A stretch of 64,000 nucleotides of DNA from NCBI GenBank assembly GCA_036873135.1, contig JAPTYO010000009.1, positions 28,727,756 to 28,791,755 on the forward strand, written 5' to 3'. The DNA is from Clarkia xantiana subsp. parviflora (lineage: Eukaryota > Streptophyta > Magnoliopsida > Myrtales > Onagraceae). The notes under the pieces were generated by a model. It was given only the letters and a program-made list of their open reading frames with translations. It was not told where the DNA came from and made no database searches. This document shows positions 20,545 to 30,795 of this stretch, in pieces (within the stretch, counting starts at the first letter, position 1; each line of letters begins with the position of its first letter). Made by a program: the position numbers and the translations under genes.

Positions 20545-21252
20545 TGTTGGGTTATGATTAAACTCGTCATTAAGCACAAGAGTCGAGTACGTTTAAAGGG
20601 CAGGGAAAGAAGAGTCGTCGACCTTTCTGACTCGTCTTAACGAGATAGGGATGAAAGGTCGACGAAAACTTATGAAAAAGTCGACTTTCAAAGTACGACT
20701 GCCCGCCATCAAAAGAAACCTTCCTTCGAAGGTAAAGACAGGTGGCGACCTGCTGGTCACTATCAGCAGAAGAAACCTTCCTTCGAAGGTAAAGACAGGT
20801 GGCGACCTGCTTGTCACTATCATCAAAGGAAGCCTTCCTCCGGAAGTAAACACAGGTGGCGACCTGCTTCAACCGTCATCAGAGGAAACCTTCCTCTAGA
20901 AGTAAAGACAGGTGGTGACCTGCTTGTCACCTGCTTGACCGACTCTGAAGAGAAACCCCCCAAGGAGGGTAACCGCCATATAAAGTCGGTAACTCATCCC
21001 TATAAATAGGGACTATTTCTATTTACTTCATGACATTCAGTCAGTTCTAAATATGTTCATATATTATTACTCTCAAATCCATTACTGACTTAAGCTTCAG
21101 AGTGGAATCAGGGGCCATCCCCACCCATTTTTTAGGTTCTCGCCCCACATAACCTCTTAAAGGAAAACTTAGCGTTCGAGAGAGCTAAGTTCGAGGCGAT
21201 ACTTGGAAGTCCATTCCCCGAAGTTCAAGGCCACGTCATTTTGATCCCAACA
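20545..21252 (+). repeat. Element B 3' LTR
   Basis: 708 bp, the same length as its partner with scattered base changes (about fifteen to twenty by eye). TATA box near 21002. Confidence 0.95.
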
Positions 21253-21257
21253 CATAT
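21253..21257. repeat. Target site duplication of element B, right copy (catat)
   Basis: Direct repeat of 14699-14703. Confidence 0.95.
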
Positions 21258-21844
21258 AAATATATATTTTATTTATTGTCAATATTTTAAATAGGGTAAC
21301 AAATATACTGACAATATATTTTCTCAATCTTTTAGGTAACTAAATCTATCAATAATATCTTTAACCCTATTAAATATTTCGATATATTGATAGTTATATA
21401 TATTTTTATATATTAATGTGAATTTGTCCTAATGTTCCCAATTATAGATATATTGTTACCTTGATTAAAAAATTAAAATATGGTAAACAATATTGGTGAT
21501 AGTTTTGGCCGTAATTTTGTTGCTTGGAGACCAAGAAATTAAAAAAAATTACCTTGTAAATTTAATAAAATTTTCGGCACAAACACATATTTGGGAACAT
21601 GTGGTCAAATTTCAAGATCAAATTTTAATAAGATCTACAATCCAATGTTTGATTTTGATAAATATCATCCATTCATCCTTTTCTTAAAGATCATGAACAT
21701 CAAATTTCCTAAGAACATCATGAAAATTCGGACCACCATAAACCCTAAAATTCGAAATTTTAAAATTCGTTTTTAAAATTTTCGGTCCAAAGGTTTAAAT
21801 TTTCAAGAACACTAATTTATCAAAATCATGAACTCCTAACAAAA
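21258..21844 (-). mobile_element. Interior of Copia-like element F2, right part
   Basis: Colinear with 11048-11569 of F1. The string 'aaatatactgacaatatatt' at about 21301 is the unoccupied version of the element A target. Confidence 0.75.
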
Positions 21845-21857
21845 GCTCTAATACCAC
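21845..21857 (-). other. Initiator-tRNA-Met type PBS of F2
   Basis: Minus strand GTGGTATTAGAGC, one base off the canonical GTGGTATCAGAGC, next to the LTR. Confidence 0.85.
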
Positions 21858-22455
21858 TGTTAGATTACGGGGAGTAATCATTACGGATACTAAATCATGG
21901 TATATGCTAGTAATCGAAATTACGCAGCGGAAGATTTGCACATACCTCAAACGATGTTCGTAGTCCCAAGATCCTTCCTGCAGGGAGTTCACGATCCTCC
22001 GGTCGGCACCCGTAGAGGTTCTTGTTAAGGAAGCCCTACGCGGTATGTTCTCCACAACAAAGCCTCTGATCGATTCTTGGCAGGAGACAGGTCTCTGGAG
22101 TGTTTTCTAGAAAGCAAATTGGCACACTCTTTGGTGATGAATGGTTTGGGTGAATATAGGTGTTTCTAGGGGAAGGTTTTCTCTCAAAACACCACTTAAA
22201 GGGAATTGTGATTAACCTTAATAAAACCCCTACCTCCCCATATATATAGGAGGAGTAAAGTGGACAAAAGTCCACTTTACCCCTACTAGGTATTTCGGCC
22301 GGCCACATGTATATGGAGGCCCAATTTTGGGTCTCTCATGTATATTGGGATATACGTCTGGCCCAATTCCCTAATATGACGTTTACCCAATTAACTTAGG
22401 TAACATATACATAGAATGGGCTTCCATTTACGGCGCCCATCACCATATGCTTACA
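21858..22455 (-). repeat. 5' LTR of Copia-like element F2
   Basis: 598 bp, TGTTAGATTACGG to ATATGCTTACA. It has the same ends and layout, in reverse, as the plus-strand LTR 61479-62075. A TATA-like 'ccatatatataggagg' lies near 22238. Confidence 0.85.
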
Positions 22456-22833
22456 CATGGATGGATCTTCGGGGTAAATTGCTCGAAGCAATTTGGAACC
22501 TCCTTGACACTTATGAGGTTCGGCTGCAACACTATAGCAATAGAGAGGATGAATTTCTTTTGTCTCACCACAAAGGAATAAAGTGATTAACCTTTAATTA
22601 ATCCCTAACACTCCCTATTTATAGGAGGAGAAAAGTGGACAAAAATCTACCTTGCCCTCCTAATAATTTCGGCATGCCATAGAGTAAGGGAGACCCAATT
22701 TTGGGCCTCTCATGTCAATTGAGATTTTAGGCCTAGCCCAAAATCACTAATGTGACATTACCCAATTGTTTTAGGTAACTGAATCATATTAATGGGCTCC
22801 TAATTACGGCGGCCCAATCCCCAAATGCTAACA
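22456..22833 (-). repeat. Partial LTR of the same Copia-like superfamily
   Basis: It resembles the inner and outer part of the F2 LTR (for example 'cacttatgaggttcggctgc', 'cctatttataggaggag', 'aaatgctaaca') but lacks the TGTTAGATTACGG end. F2 appears to have been inserted into it. Confidence 0.6.
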
Positions 22834-23369
22834 TACAATTAAGGATTAAAAATCTGTACATGATGGTAAACTAATTATGCAGCGGAATAAGAAGCACATA
22901 CCAGTTTTGCTTTCCGCAGCCCTAGATCGTCACGAGGATGTTCACGGTCAGCCGGACGGTGTCATGCGGGAACCCTTGTTTAAGGGCAATACACATGCAA
23001 TGGTATCCACAGCAAAGCCTCTTAAATTCGGTTGCTGGGATGGATCTCCGGGTGAATTGCCTTAGAAAAAATCGGCACCTCCTTGTACCCTAAAGGGTTC
23101 GGCCGAAACTCTTGTGTGATAGGGAGAGAGATTTCTTGTGTCACAACTAAATGGGAGAGAGTGATTAAGCCCAAAAAAATCTCTAACACCTCCTATTTAT
23201 AAGAGATGGCGAGCAAAACCCCTAGGGCTTGCTCACCAAGTTTCGGTCGCACCACATAATGGGGGACTACCCAAAATCCCTAATGTGACATACCCCAATT
23301 AAGCTTAGGGTGTTACACTTATATTAATGAGCTCCCTTTTACGGCGGCCCATTTCTCCAAATGCCAACA
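22834..23369 (-). repeat. Second diverged LTR fragment of the same superfamily
   Basis: It has 'aattatgcagcgga', 'gaacccttgtttaag', 'cctcctatttataag' and ends 'ctccaaatgccaaca', paralleling the preceding LTR. Its left end is degraded and no target duplication is visible. Confidence 0.6.
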
Positions 23370-24193
23370 AAATATAACTATTTAAAAATAAATAAATTTT
23401 GAAACATATATTTTTATTCATTTAGATTAAAAAATATACAAACTAAACTTCATTCTATTAAATTTGTAACTTTAAATAAGTCTATATATTATTTTTTTTA
23501 ATCACTAATTTTTGTAATTTTATAAATTGTAGTTTTTTTATTTAGGGTTCATATACGCTTTTATCTTTATATTTTTGTAGTTAAAAAAAAATATTCACAG
23601 GTATTTAATTTCTTTACATTGTATATGCCCGTTTTTATAATTTTTTCTTTAGCATGTTTTATTTTTAATTTTTTTTTCACATTATTAATCTATTATTTTA
23701 AAAATTTATAACTTTTACATTTAATCTCCTTAATTTTCAATTTTTTTCATATATTTCATTGTGTGTGCAATTGTAACAAAATTGTAAAGTATAAAATAGA
23801 AATTACTAAAAATAAATAAAAAAAAAATCTAATTTGGAAACTAATTATGAATAAACTTAGTTTAGGAATAAATTCTGTAAGATAACATAGTTTGCGAATT
23901 CACTTTACAGCTTTAGAGGGTTATAATATTTGAGTAAAGCAAGTTCAAATTAAGAGTGTTGTGATTATGGGTGCAAACAAGTCAAATTACCTATGAGCTA
24001 CTCGAAATCAGTTTGGTTGATATTCAAATTCGATTCACTAAATTTCGAGTTGAGCTCGAGATGAGTTTTATTTTTCTGAAACCAACTTGAGTACGAGTTC
24101 ATTGGTACTCGACTCGAGAGGCTTGCGAGCCTATTCAAGTTTTTTTATTTTGCCTATTTGAGTCGAATTCGAGTTTATTCAAATTTTACATAA
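23370..24193. other. AT-rich noncoding DNA
   Basis: Long A/T runs. From about 23965 there is a region with repeated CTCGA and GAGCTCG motifs that continues after the MITE (24760-24980). It may be an old degenerate transposon, but no ends can be fixed. Confidence 0.4.
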
Positions 24194-24707
24194 TAATTAC
24201 TAATAATCTGTCTGAAGTTTGCACCATGTTGAAATTTGGTGTCCGACGTTTAAATTGAGTGTCATTGGTTTCATTTTGGTTGAAATTTGGTGTCTCAGTG
24301 TGATTACTTCAGAGAAGCCAATCCCAACGAAATCGACTGTCAAATTCGAGCTCCCATGCACGCTCCAGTCTCGTCACCTTACCGGGACCGCCACCTACGA
24401 AGTTGGCCTCATCCGGGCAAGTAAATCTCGCTCCGTTGTCGCTGGAAATCGCTCCTCACCACTCTCCTGAAAATATTTTCTTTTGGATGTTCAAATTTTG
24501 AGTGAAATTTGGCGATTTGTGAAGTAAAGAGTGATGGATTATGAGTGGGTGAATAGATTGATGAAAATGATTGAAAGTAGAAAAAAAGACGCGCGGGGAC
24601 ACCAAATTTCAACAAAAATGAAACCTAGGAGTGTCCATTTTAACATTTCAAAATTCATACGCCAACTTTCAATATAGAGCAAACTTCAGACAGTTTATTA
24701 GTAATTA
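24194..24707. mobile_element. MITE with terminal inverted repeats
   Basis: The left end 'taattactaataatctgtc' is mirrored at the right end, about 33 bp with few mismatches ('gtctgaagtttg' against 'caaacttcagac'). A second inverted pair lies inside ('tgaaatttggtgtc' against 'gacaccaaatttca'). About 514 bp, no coding capacity. The superfamily cannot be set because a target duplication is not clear. Confidence 0.65.
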
Positions 24708-25457
24708 ACCCTATATAGGACCCCTTTTTACAGGCTAGTGGAATCTGTATGCCTATAACCCCGATTCAAGTAGTCATTATATATTCAATTCAAGTCAGGT
24801 TCGAACTCGAGCAAAAGTCTAATCGAGTCGAGTTATAACTCGGGCTAAGGTGCCTTATTTATGATTTAACTGAACAATTTTTAAATTTAACGAATTAAAC
24901 CAAGCTAGAACTCGTCGAGTATAACACCGAGTTGAGCTCGGGCTTATTTGATACTCAGTTCGTTTAGCGCTCATATTTATTGAGTAAAGTATTAAGTCTG
25001 TATTATTATATAATAATGTGTCGTCTCTCTTTTAGTGCCCGGCCACATGTATCAATCAAAAGGAGTGGTAAAAGAAATCGTTGGAGGTTAGAACACTTCC
25101 AATGGTGAGTTTCTAGTTCCTCCACTTCACTCGCCACGTCACTACTAACTCATCGAAGTGGAAATTGCTACAGTAAAATAGGAACTCTCTCCAGTGGTGG
25201 AGACCTAGTTCCACTTCCAAATTGGGACACATAATTCTATACTCACAATATAAATTTTTGTACAAAAAATTATATAGATAAATTAAATATTTATAAATAC
25301 AAAATTATTTTTGTATTTAAACAATTATATAAAAAGTACGAACATAATATATAAATAAGCACGTAATTTTTAAATATCATTGTCATAATTTAAAAATCAT
25401 ATTATAGAAAAAATACAAATAATATGTTCAATTTGTCAACTAAAAATGAGTATATAT
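24708..25457. other. AT-rich noncoding DNA
   Basis: No ORF or LTR. The block at 25090-25250 has short inverted motifs ('ccaatggtg' against 'ccagtgg') and resembles one near 39405-39720; both may be old MITE remains. Confidence 0.4.
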
Positions 25458-27706
25458 TATCACTACACCAGGACATGTTTTTTGTGGCTACTAGAAAGGT
25501 CACAAAAGATTGCAAAACAGTCACATAATAAATCAGTGACAAAAAAAATGTTTGTCACGGGGTGGTCACAGTAGACAAGGTTGCTAAATGAAATAGTGAC
25601 CAAGTGAAAAACTAGCCACTAAATAAAGCAGGAATTTGTGACTACGCCAAAGAGTCACTAATCAATAATTATGATATTAATGATGGTTTTTTTTTTATAA
25701 ATAAAAGGAATGAGCTAGTAGTGGCAACCCTAGGCCCATCCCGTAACGGGATGTCCCGCCTTTCGTGTTCATTTGCGAGCAAATGCACTGGCCCCGTCAA
25801 CGTAACCCCAGGAAATGATTTTAATCAAGTCGTTGGGGGGATTCGAACTCGTGACCTCGAAGCCAAAACACATGAGAGTCAGCGCTCTCAACCACTAGAC
25901 CACAACTGCTTGTGGTTTATTAATGATTGAAGCAATACATATATCTATATAATTTTTTAAAAAAATATTATTTATGTGTTTTTTATTTATTAGTTTTCTA
26001 ATTAAAACTAATAAAATAAAATATTAAAGAGTGAATGGTTTACAAATTACTCTCATTTAAACCATATCAACATACTTCCTACCTTGGAGTATTCATAATT
26101 ATTATATATCAATATAATTACATGTATAAAATTATGTACATTAATAAGAGACAACTCCTAAATAAGATCTCATAGATAATCTTACAACATATAACTCCAA
26201 ATAAATGGTACAAAATATATGCAAAATTATTTTGATACAATATACACATGTTAAAGGAAGTAGGCGACATTGTCAATAAAGTATAAATGATTATATATGT
26301 ATCTCCTGAATTCATATGCATCTTACTCGATAGAATCCTGCAAAACAATGAAGAACATGACGACATTGACACGCATGGTAGTCGTGAAACCCGACATGAT
26401 ATATTCGACAATCAATTTCTTATCCATGGCGTTTTTTTATTCAAATTAACACTTAGATATGCTAGATAGATCACGTCGGGATCCAAGTGATAGAGAGAAC
26501 CGAAAATATTACTTATGGAGGTACTGCGGAAGCCAGTGACTGTCGCTACCACCACCTTCCAATTATATAAATTCCAATGTATGCACCCTCAAAATTGAAT
26601 TCTTAGATAGATTGATCGAGAAATTTAGAGAGGAAAAAGAGGGAACTACAAAAACGCATGGTGGCTGGAGGAGATTGATGAAGATCAACTAGAGATTCTA
26701 GTGTTTTAAGGAAGATGAAAAGAGCTTTCACTTACACATGCATATGGAATAGATGGAGACCTCAACTGCTAGGGAGCTCCCATCTTGTGCGATGGCCTCC
26801 CACTATCACGAGATTTGTGAGAAATTTAAGGGAGATTGAATAATTGAGATAACTATAATAACAGTTATTTGAGATATTTAAGGAAAAATTTAGGTCAGAT
26901 TATTATTAACCGTGAGATAAAGATGGACTGGTCAATCATCTAAGGAATAAAAAACAGTTTTTATTTATTTTATATATTTAATTTCTAGCTAATTTGTATA
27001 TAATTTATCTTATGTTCGACCAAAATAATAATAATAACTTATTTTCTATTAATTAATTACTTGTTTATTAGTAGCACTTTTTTTTCAAATATATTCTTCT
27101 ACTACTAAATAACTATAATTACTATATCATAAAATACATAAAATAAATTATCAATGATAAACTATATTATTATTGCTTAGAGATTAATTATAGTTAGATA
27201 CTTTTTTTTTTTTTTTTTGCAAAATAGAAACTATTTCTCCAAACCAAAGTTATAAATGCCCTATAATATTTGTGAAAATTAATAAAATTATCAACTTAAA
27301 TTCAACTAATTTTAAATATTTGATAACAAAACAAAAAGGTGTAATATGCACATATCGAATGGTAGGAATAAAACGAATTAATATTTAAACGTTATTTACA
27401 ATATCCTAACTAGATGAAAATCATCACATATTATATTTAGCAGTGGTACTTGTCCAAACTAATATTTAGTAACTAAAACTTTCAATTATCGCCATGTGTT
27501 TAGCTAATACATACATGTTTCACTTTGCTTTGTACACAAATTGGTTGTGATTAGCAACTAAATATTAGTTCATCACTAAATAGTTTCACGAATATATAAT
27601 TTGTGACTAAATTCATATGTAGCTACTAAATAATTAAATTTTAGTGACTAATTATATTATGGTCACAAAATATTCATCACTAAAAATATGTTTTTTTGTA
27701 GTGTAT
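25458..27706. mobile_element. Non-autonomous CACTA (En/Spm-type) element with 3-bp TSD
   Basis: The element proper is 25461-27703. It begins CACTACACCAGGAC and ends GTTTTTTTGTAGTG, so both ends carry CACTACA. It is flanked by the direct repeat TAT (25458-25460 and 27704-27706), the 3-bp duplication typical of CACTA elements. Subterminal regions are rich in GTCAC and GTGAC motifs, the usual transposase-binding arrangement. No transposase is encoded. It carries a SINE and a conserved internal block (26280-26800) that is also kept in the copy inside element A. Confidence 0.9.
25675..25927 (-). mobile_element. tRNA-derived SINE with 10-bp target duplication
   Basis: The SINE body is 25685-25917 on the minus strand. 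The duplication 'tattaatgat' occurs at 25675-25684 and 25918-25927. The minus strand starts with a tRNA-like head: A box TGGTCTAGTGGT near 25900 and B box GAGTTCGAATCC near 25845. The tail ends in an A-rich run (plus-strand poly-T at 25687-25696). The same SINE occupies the same place in the CACTA copy in element A, so it inserted before that CACTA copy spread. Confidence 0.9.
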
Positions 27707-28343
27707 ATATATACATATTTGAGACAACATAGAATTAACACATGTATATTAAAATCTTATAGATGTTCGATCAAATTTTTTAAGCATTATATATAAATTA
27801 AATATTCATATTTTTTAAAATATGGACATGAACAAATCAATGAATGATATTCAAGTGTTAGACTGAATTAATTAAAATAAACTTGGAAGAAATATGTACA
27901 AAATCATAAAAATATAATTGATGTTTAACGAAATTTCAAATTTTTATGAACTCGTCAAAGTTTCAATATTAGATCAAATATTTGGGTTCCAACTTTGACC
28001 GACGCGTGTTGTTAATTATACTTAGCTAGCATGATGATTGATAAATATAATTATTGATATAATAATAGTGATTAATTAAATTAATTGAATCAATATTATT
28101 TCATCATATCTGTGTATATCTGTTATTCATCTATTGACATGTATTGATTCATCGTCGTTAGCAGAATTACGCTTATGCACATTAATTAGATACATATTAG
28201 TAAATCGGTTAAATGTGAAGCCCTCATGTGCTTTTACTAATGATTTTAATATACATAAAAAAAAATATTGTATATCATCCTAAAAATGTTGTTCTTATAT
28301 AATGTATCATAATATTCCTTTTATAGAAGATTAATATAATAAG
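27707..28343. other. AT-rich noncoding DNA
   Basis: Nothing recognised. Confidence 0.5.
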
Positions 28344-28348
28344 TAGAT
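28344..28348. repeat. Target site duplication of element C, left copy (tagat)
   Basis: TAGAT precedes the left LTR; repeated at 39091-39095. Confidence 0.95.
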
Positions 28349-29167
28349 TGTTGCGTCCTAGATGAACTGGGTCGTGGGGACGCGTCTGTTTGTATGGTTG
28401 TGCGGGTTTTCGGGCTGTAACCCTTCGTCTAGAAGAGGTTTGTGCCACTGACGAGTGTTCGGTTGATCCCGGAAAGGTCTGTGTCCCAAAGCGCGGTTGT
28501 GTCTCAAGGGGACGTCTGAGTCTCAGAAGGCGGTGATCTGTGCACAAGTCCGGATGTATGGGCGACGATTCCTACGCAAAGGACCAATGCTAGCACGGAG
28601 AGGGGGGGTGGTACTAGCGGAGCCCTCTCCAAAGCTTAAGTCATTATAGGGCTAAAAGAGTAATTTCTAGAGAGAGAGTATTTCTAGAGAGAAGTCGGAG
28701 CTCAAAATACCAAAGTTGGGCAAATGAGAGGATGTGTGAAAATGGGTGGCCAAGGCCTCCTATTTATAGGCTTCCTTGGGACCGGAACCGGTTTTAAAGC
28801 GGTTTGATGACGGTTCAAAAGCACGCGGTAACCGTCATCCATATTGTTAATGCGAGAACTTGACTTCTCTACACGTAACGGTAATCGCGGAAACGGTAAT
28901 CGCACGATACCCATAATGCAATCTGGACCTCGTCGAATTTGGGAAATTCGGCGAGGTCCGGATTGCAAGCAACCCGGACGTCCGGATTGCAAGCAACCCG
29001 GACGTCCGGGTTGCAATGCAATCCGGAGGTCCGGTCCAGACGCGCGTAAATGCGTTTCCGGACCGTTTTGACCCTTTGGGAGATGTTTTCCAAACCGAGA
29101 TGTAATTTTGATGTGTTTACGAGGCCCGAAATATAAATACGAACCCGAATTGGACATATATCCATCA
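28349..29167 (-). repeat. Element C 3' LTR (left)
   Basis: 819 bp, TG...CA. Minus-strand TATAAATA near 28767-28774. Contains CCGGACGTCCGG palindromes at 28974-29014, one unit more than the partner LTR. Confidence 0.95.
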
Positions 29168-29180
29168 CTTGCCCCCGAGT
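29168..29180 (-). other. Polypurine tract of element C
   Basis: Plus strand CTTGCCCCCGAGT; minus strand reads ACTCGGGGGCAAG next to the 3' LTR. Confidence 0.85.
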
Positions 29181-30496
29181 CAAGTAACGGTTTAGAACTT
29201 TTCTTGACTCTATTTTTAAGTTAGGATACGTGTCCAATTTGAGTTTGACGCTAACCTTTCGTTTTTGATCGTTGGTTGGACGTAGACATCTTGATTTCGT
29301 CCGTCCTTTGATTTTCCGACCGAATGACTTTGTTTCCTGTCATCACGGTTAGTGCAATAGGGAATGCGCATACGTAGCGTGCAGGTATGGTTATCGTTGG
29401 AGACATAAGCAATTAGTAATACATCATGCGAACATGCCTCTATCAACATGCATGCACAAGTAATGGTCATGGCAAGATCGTAATTATGCAATGCAAGGAA
29501 TATAAACCGTACGTTTCTAAAACAACTTAGCGATTATCAAATCATGAATCATGCAATATGGAAACATACGCGTAGAATGACGGGTTTGATACGCGCGATA
29601 TCAAAATATACGTAGGAGTAGATATTTAGAAGAGATGGTGGAGTATACCGTAGGTGTTTAGGCGTGAGTGTAGATAAGTTAATTCTTTAATCCTTATCAA
29701 CAAAGCATCTTTTGGGATATGTAATTACACACATCCCCAACTATCCTTCCAGCACCTTGGGAATTCATTATTCCATCTTCTTTGCAGGTAATTCCTTCAT
29801 CATTTCCCGAAATTGTTTGTGTGTTCAAAATTTCTTCACCGTCGTAAAGCTTAGGCATATCCCGAAGGTTTCGTGTTTGATCCTTGACTTGTTTTCAGAA
29901 ATTGACACCACCAATCGACACAGATTGTCACGAGGATTCCAGCGCCGCCTTCGGAACCGCCAGGAGACGCCGGACGCGCCCTCACGCGCCTCCGCGTGAG
30001 ACTTGCCTCGCCGGCGCGTGTGACCCACGTGCTGCCTTCCCGGGCTCTGTTCGTCGCGGTCCTTACCTTTCCGAAATCGTCTCGAGTCTCGACGAGGGGA
30101 GTCCATTGTGATACTTTTCGTCACGTTTTGAGGTAATTTGGAAACTCGTAATTGCTGATTGGTTGTCGTTATTATCGCCGCTAGTTCATGACTTAGACGA
30201 TTTTTCACTTCCGTGGATAGTTGAGGTAGAATTCCCCGTTTGGACATAGTGCCCCCGTGTCTTTGTGTAGGAGCTTTTTGGTCGGTATGCGTAATTTTTT
30301 CCTTTGGCGGGTTTTTTGGTTGACGGAGATTGCCGAACGACTTTAGGCATAATCGTTTGTTGTTTTGACGCCTTAGAAAAATATTTTCCTTAAAATGTTG
30401 TCGTATTAGATCCTTGCGGTTTGTCCCGTTAGATTCACCGTTTGCACGATAGCCTCTTAAGACGTTAGTCTCTTTTATTGTACGTACCAACTTTGC
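29181..30496 (-). other. 3' noncoding region of element C with a GC-rich block
   Basis: Mostly noncoding. A 227-codon minus-strand frame (30508-29825) covers a GC-rich segment at 29930-30060, giving an Arg-rich product with 'MDSPRRDSRRFRKGKDRDEQ'. No known domain is recognised. It could be a displaced Gag N-terminus or captured host sequence; chance is equally possible. Confidence 0.35.
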
Positions 30497-30727
30497 CATG
30501 CGCGTCAACTTTTGCTACGCGCGTTGACTTTTGCTACGCGCGTTGACTTTTGCTATGCGCGTTGACTTTTGCTATGCGCGTTGACTTTTGCTACGTGCGT
30601 TGACCTTTGCTACGCGCGTTGACTTTTGCTATGCGCGTTGACTTTTGCTACGCGCGTTGACTTTTGCTATGCGCGTTGACTTTTGCTATGCGCGTTGACT
30701 TTTGCTACGCGCGTTGACTTTTGCTTG
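30497..30727. repeat. 19-bp tandem array with repeated TTGAC (W-box-like) motifs
   Basis: About 12 copies of the unit GCGCGTTGACTTTTGCTAC. Eleven hold TTGACT or TTGACC on the plus strand; the first has GTCAAC. TTGAC(C/T) is the core bound by plant WRKY factors. The array ends about 70 bp before the ATG of the antisense gene, and so lies in the position of its promoter. Confidence 0.9.
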
Positions 30728-30795
30728 GTTTTTGCAGATTGTGGAGTCGAGGTAACCTCTTGCGGAGCTTCCTTCCTTTTGATCAAGTTGTTGCA

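Larger units (their letters stand above)
14704..21252 (+). mobile_element. Element B: non-autonomous Tat-like gypsy LTR retrotransposon, sister of A
   Basis: Two 708-bp LTRs beginning TGTTGGG and ending CCCAACA, with a 5-bp target duplication. In order: PBS (15412), gag (15471), protease (to 17535), 77-bp tandem array (17706-18540), then the antisense gene (minus strand, 20134 to 18755) and the PPT (20531-20544). No RT, RNase H or integrase. The LTR ends and order match element A in the opposite orientation. It sits in F2, the second copy of the repeat that also hosts A, but at a different point. Confidence 0.95.

Noticed and set aside
23965..24980. CTCGAG- and GAGCTCG-rich stretch as a possible hAT element
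   Set aside because: No matching ends or 8-bp duplication could be found; kept only as a comment on noncoding DNA.
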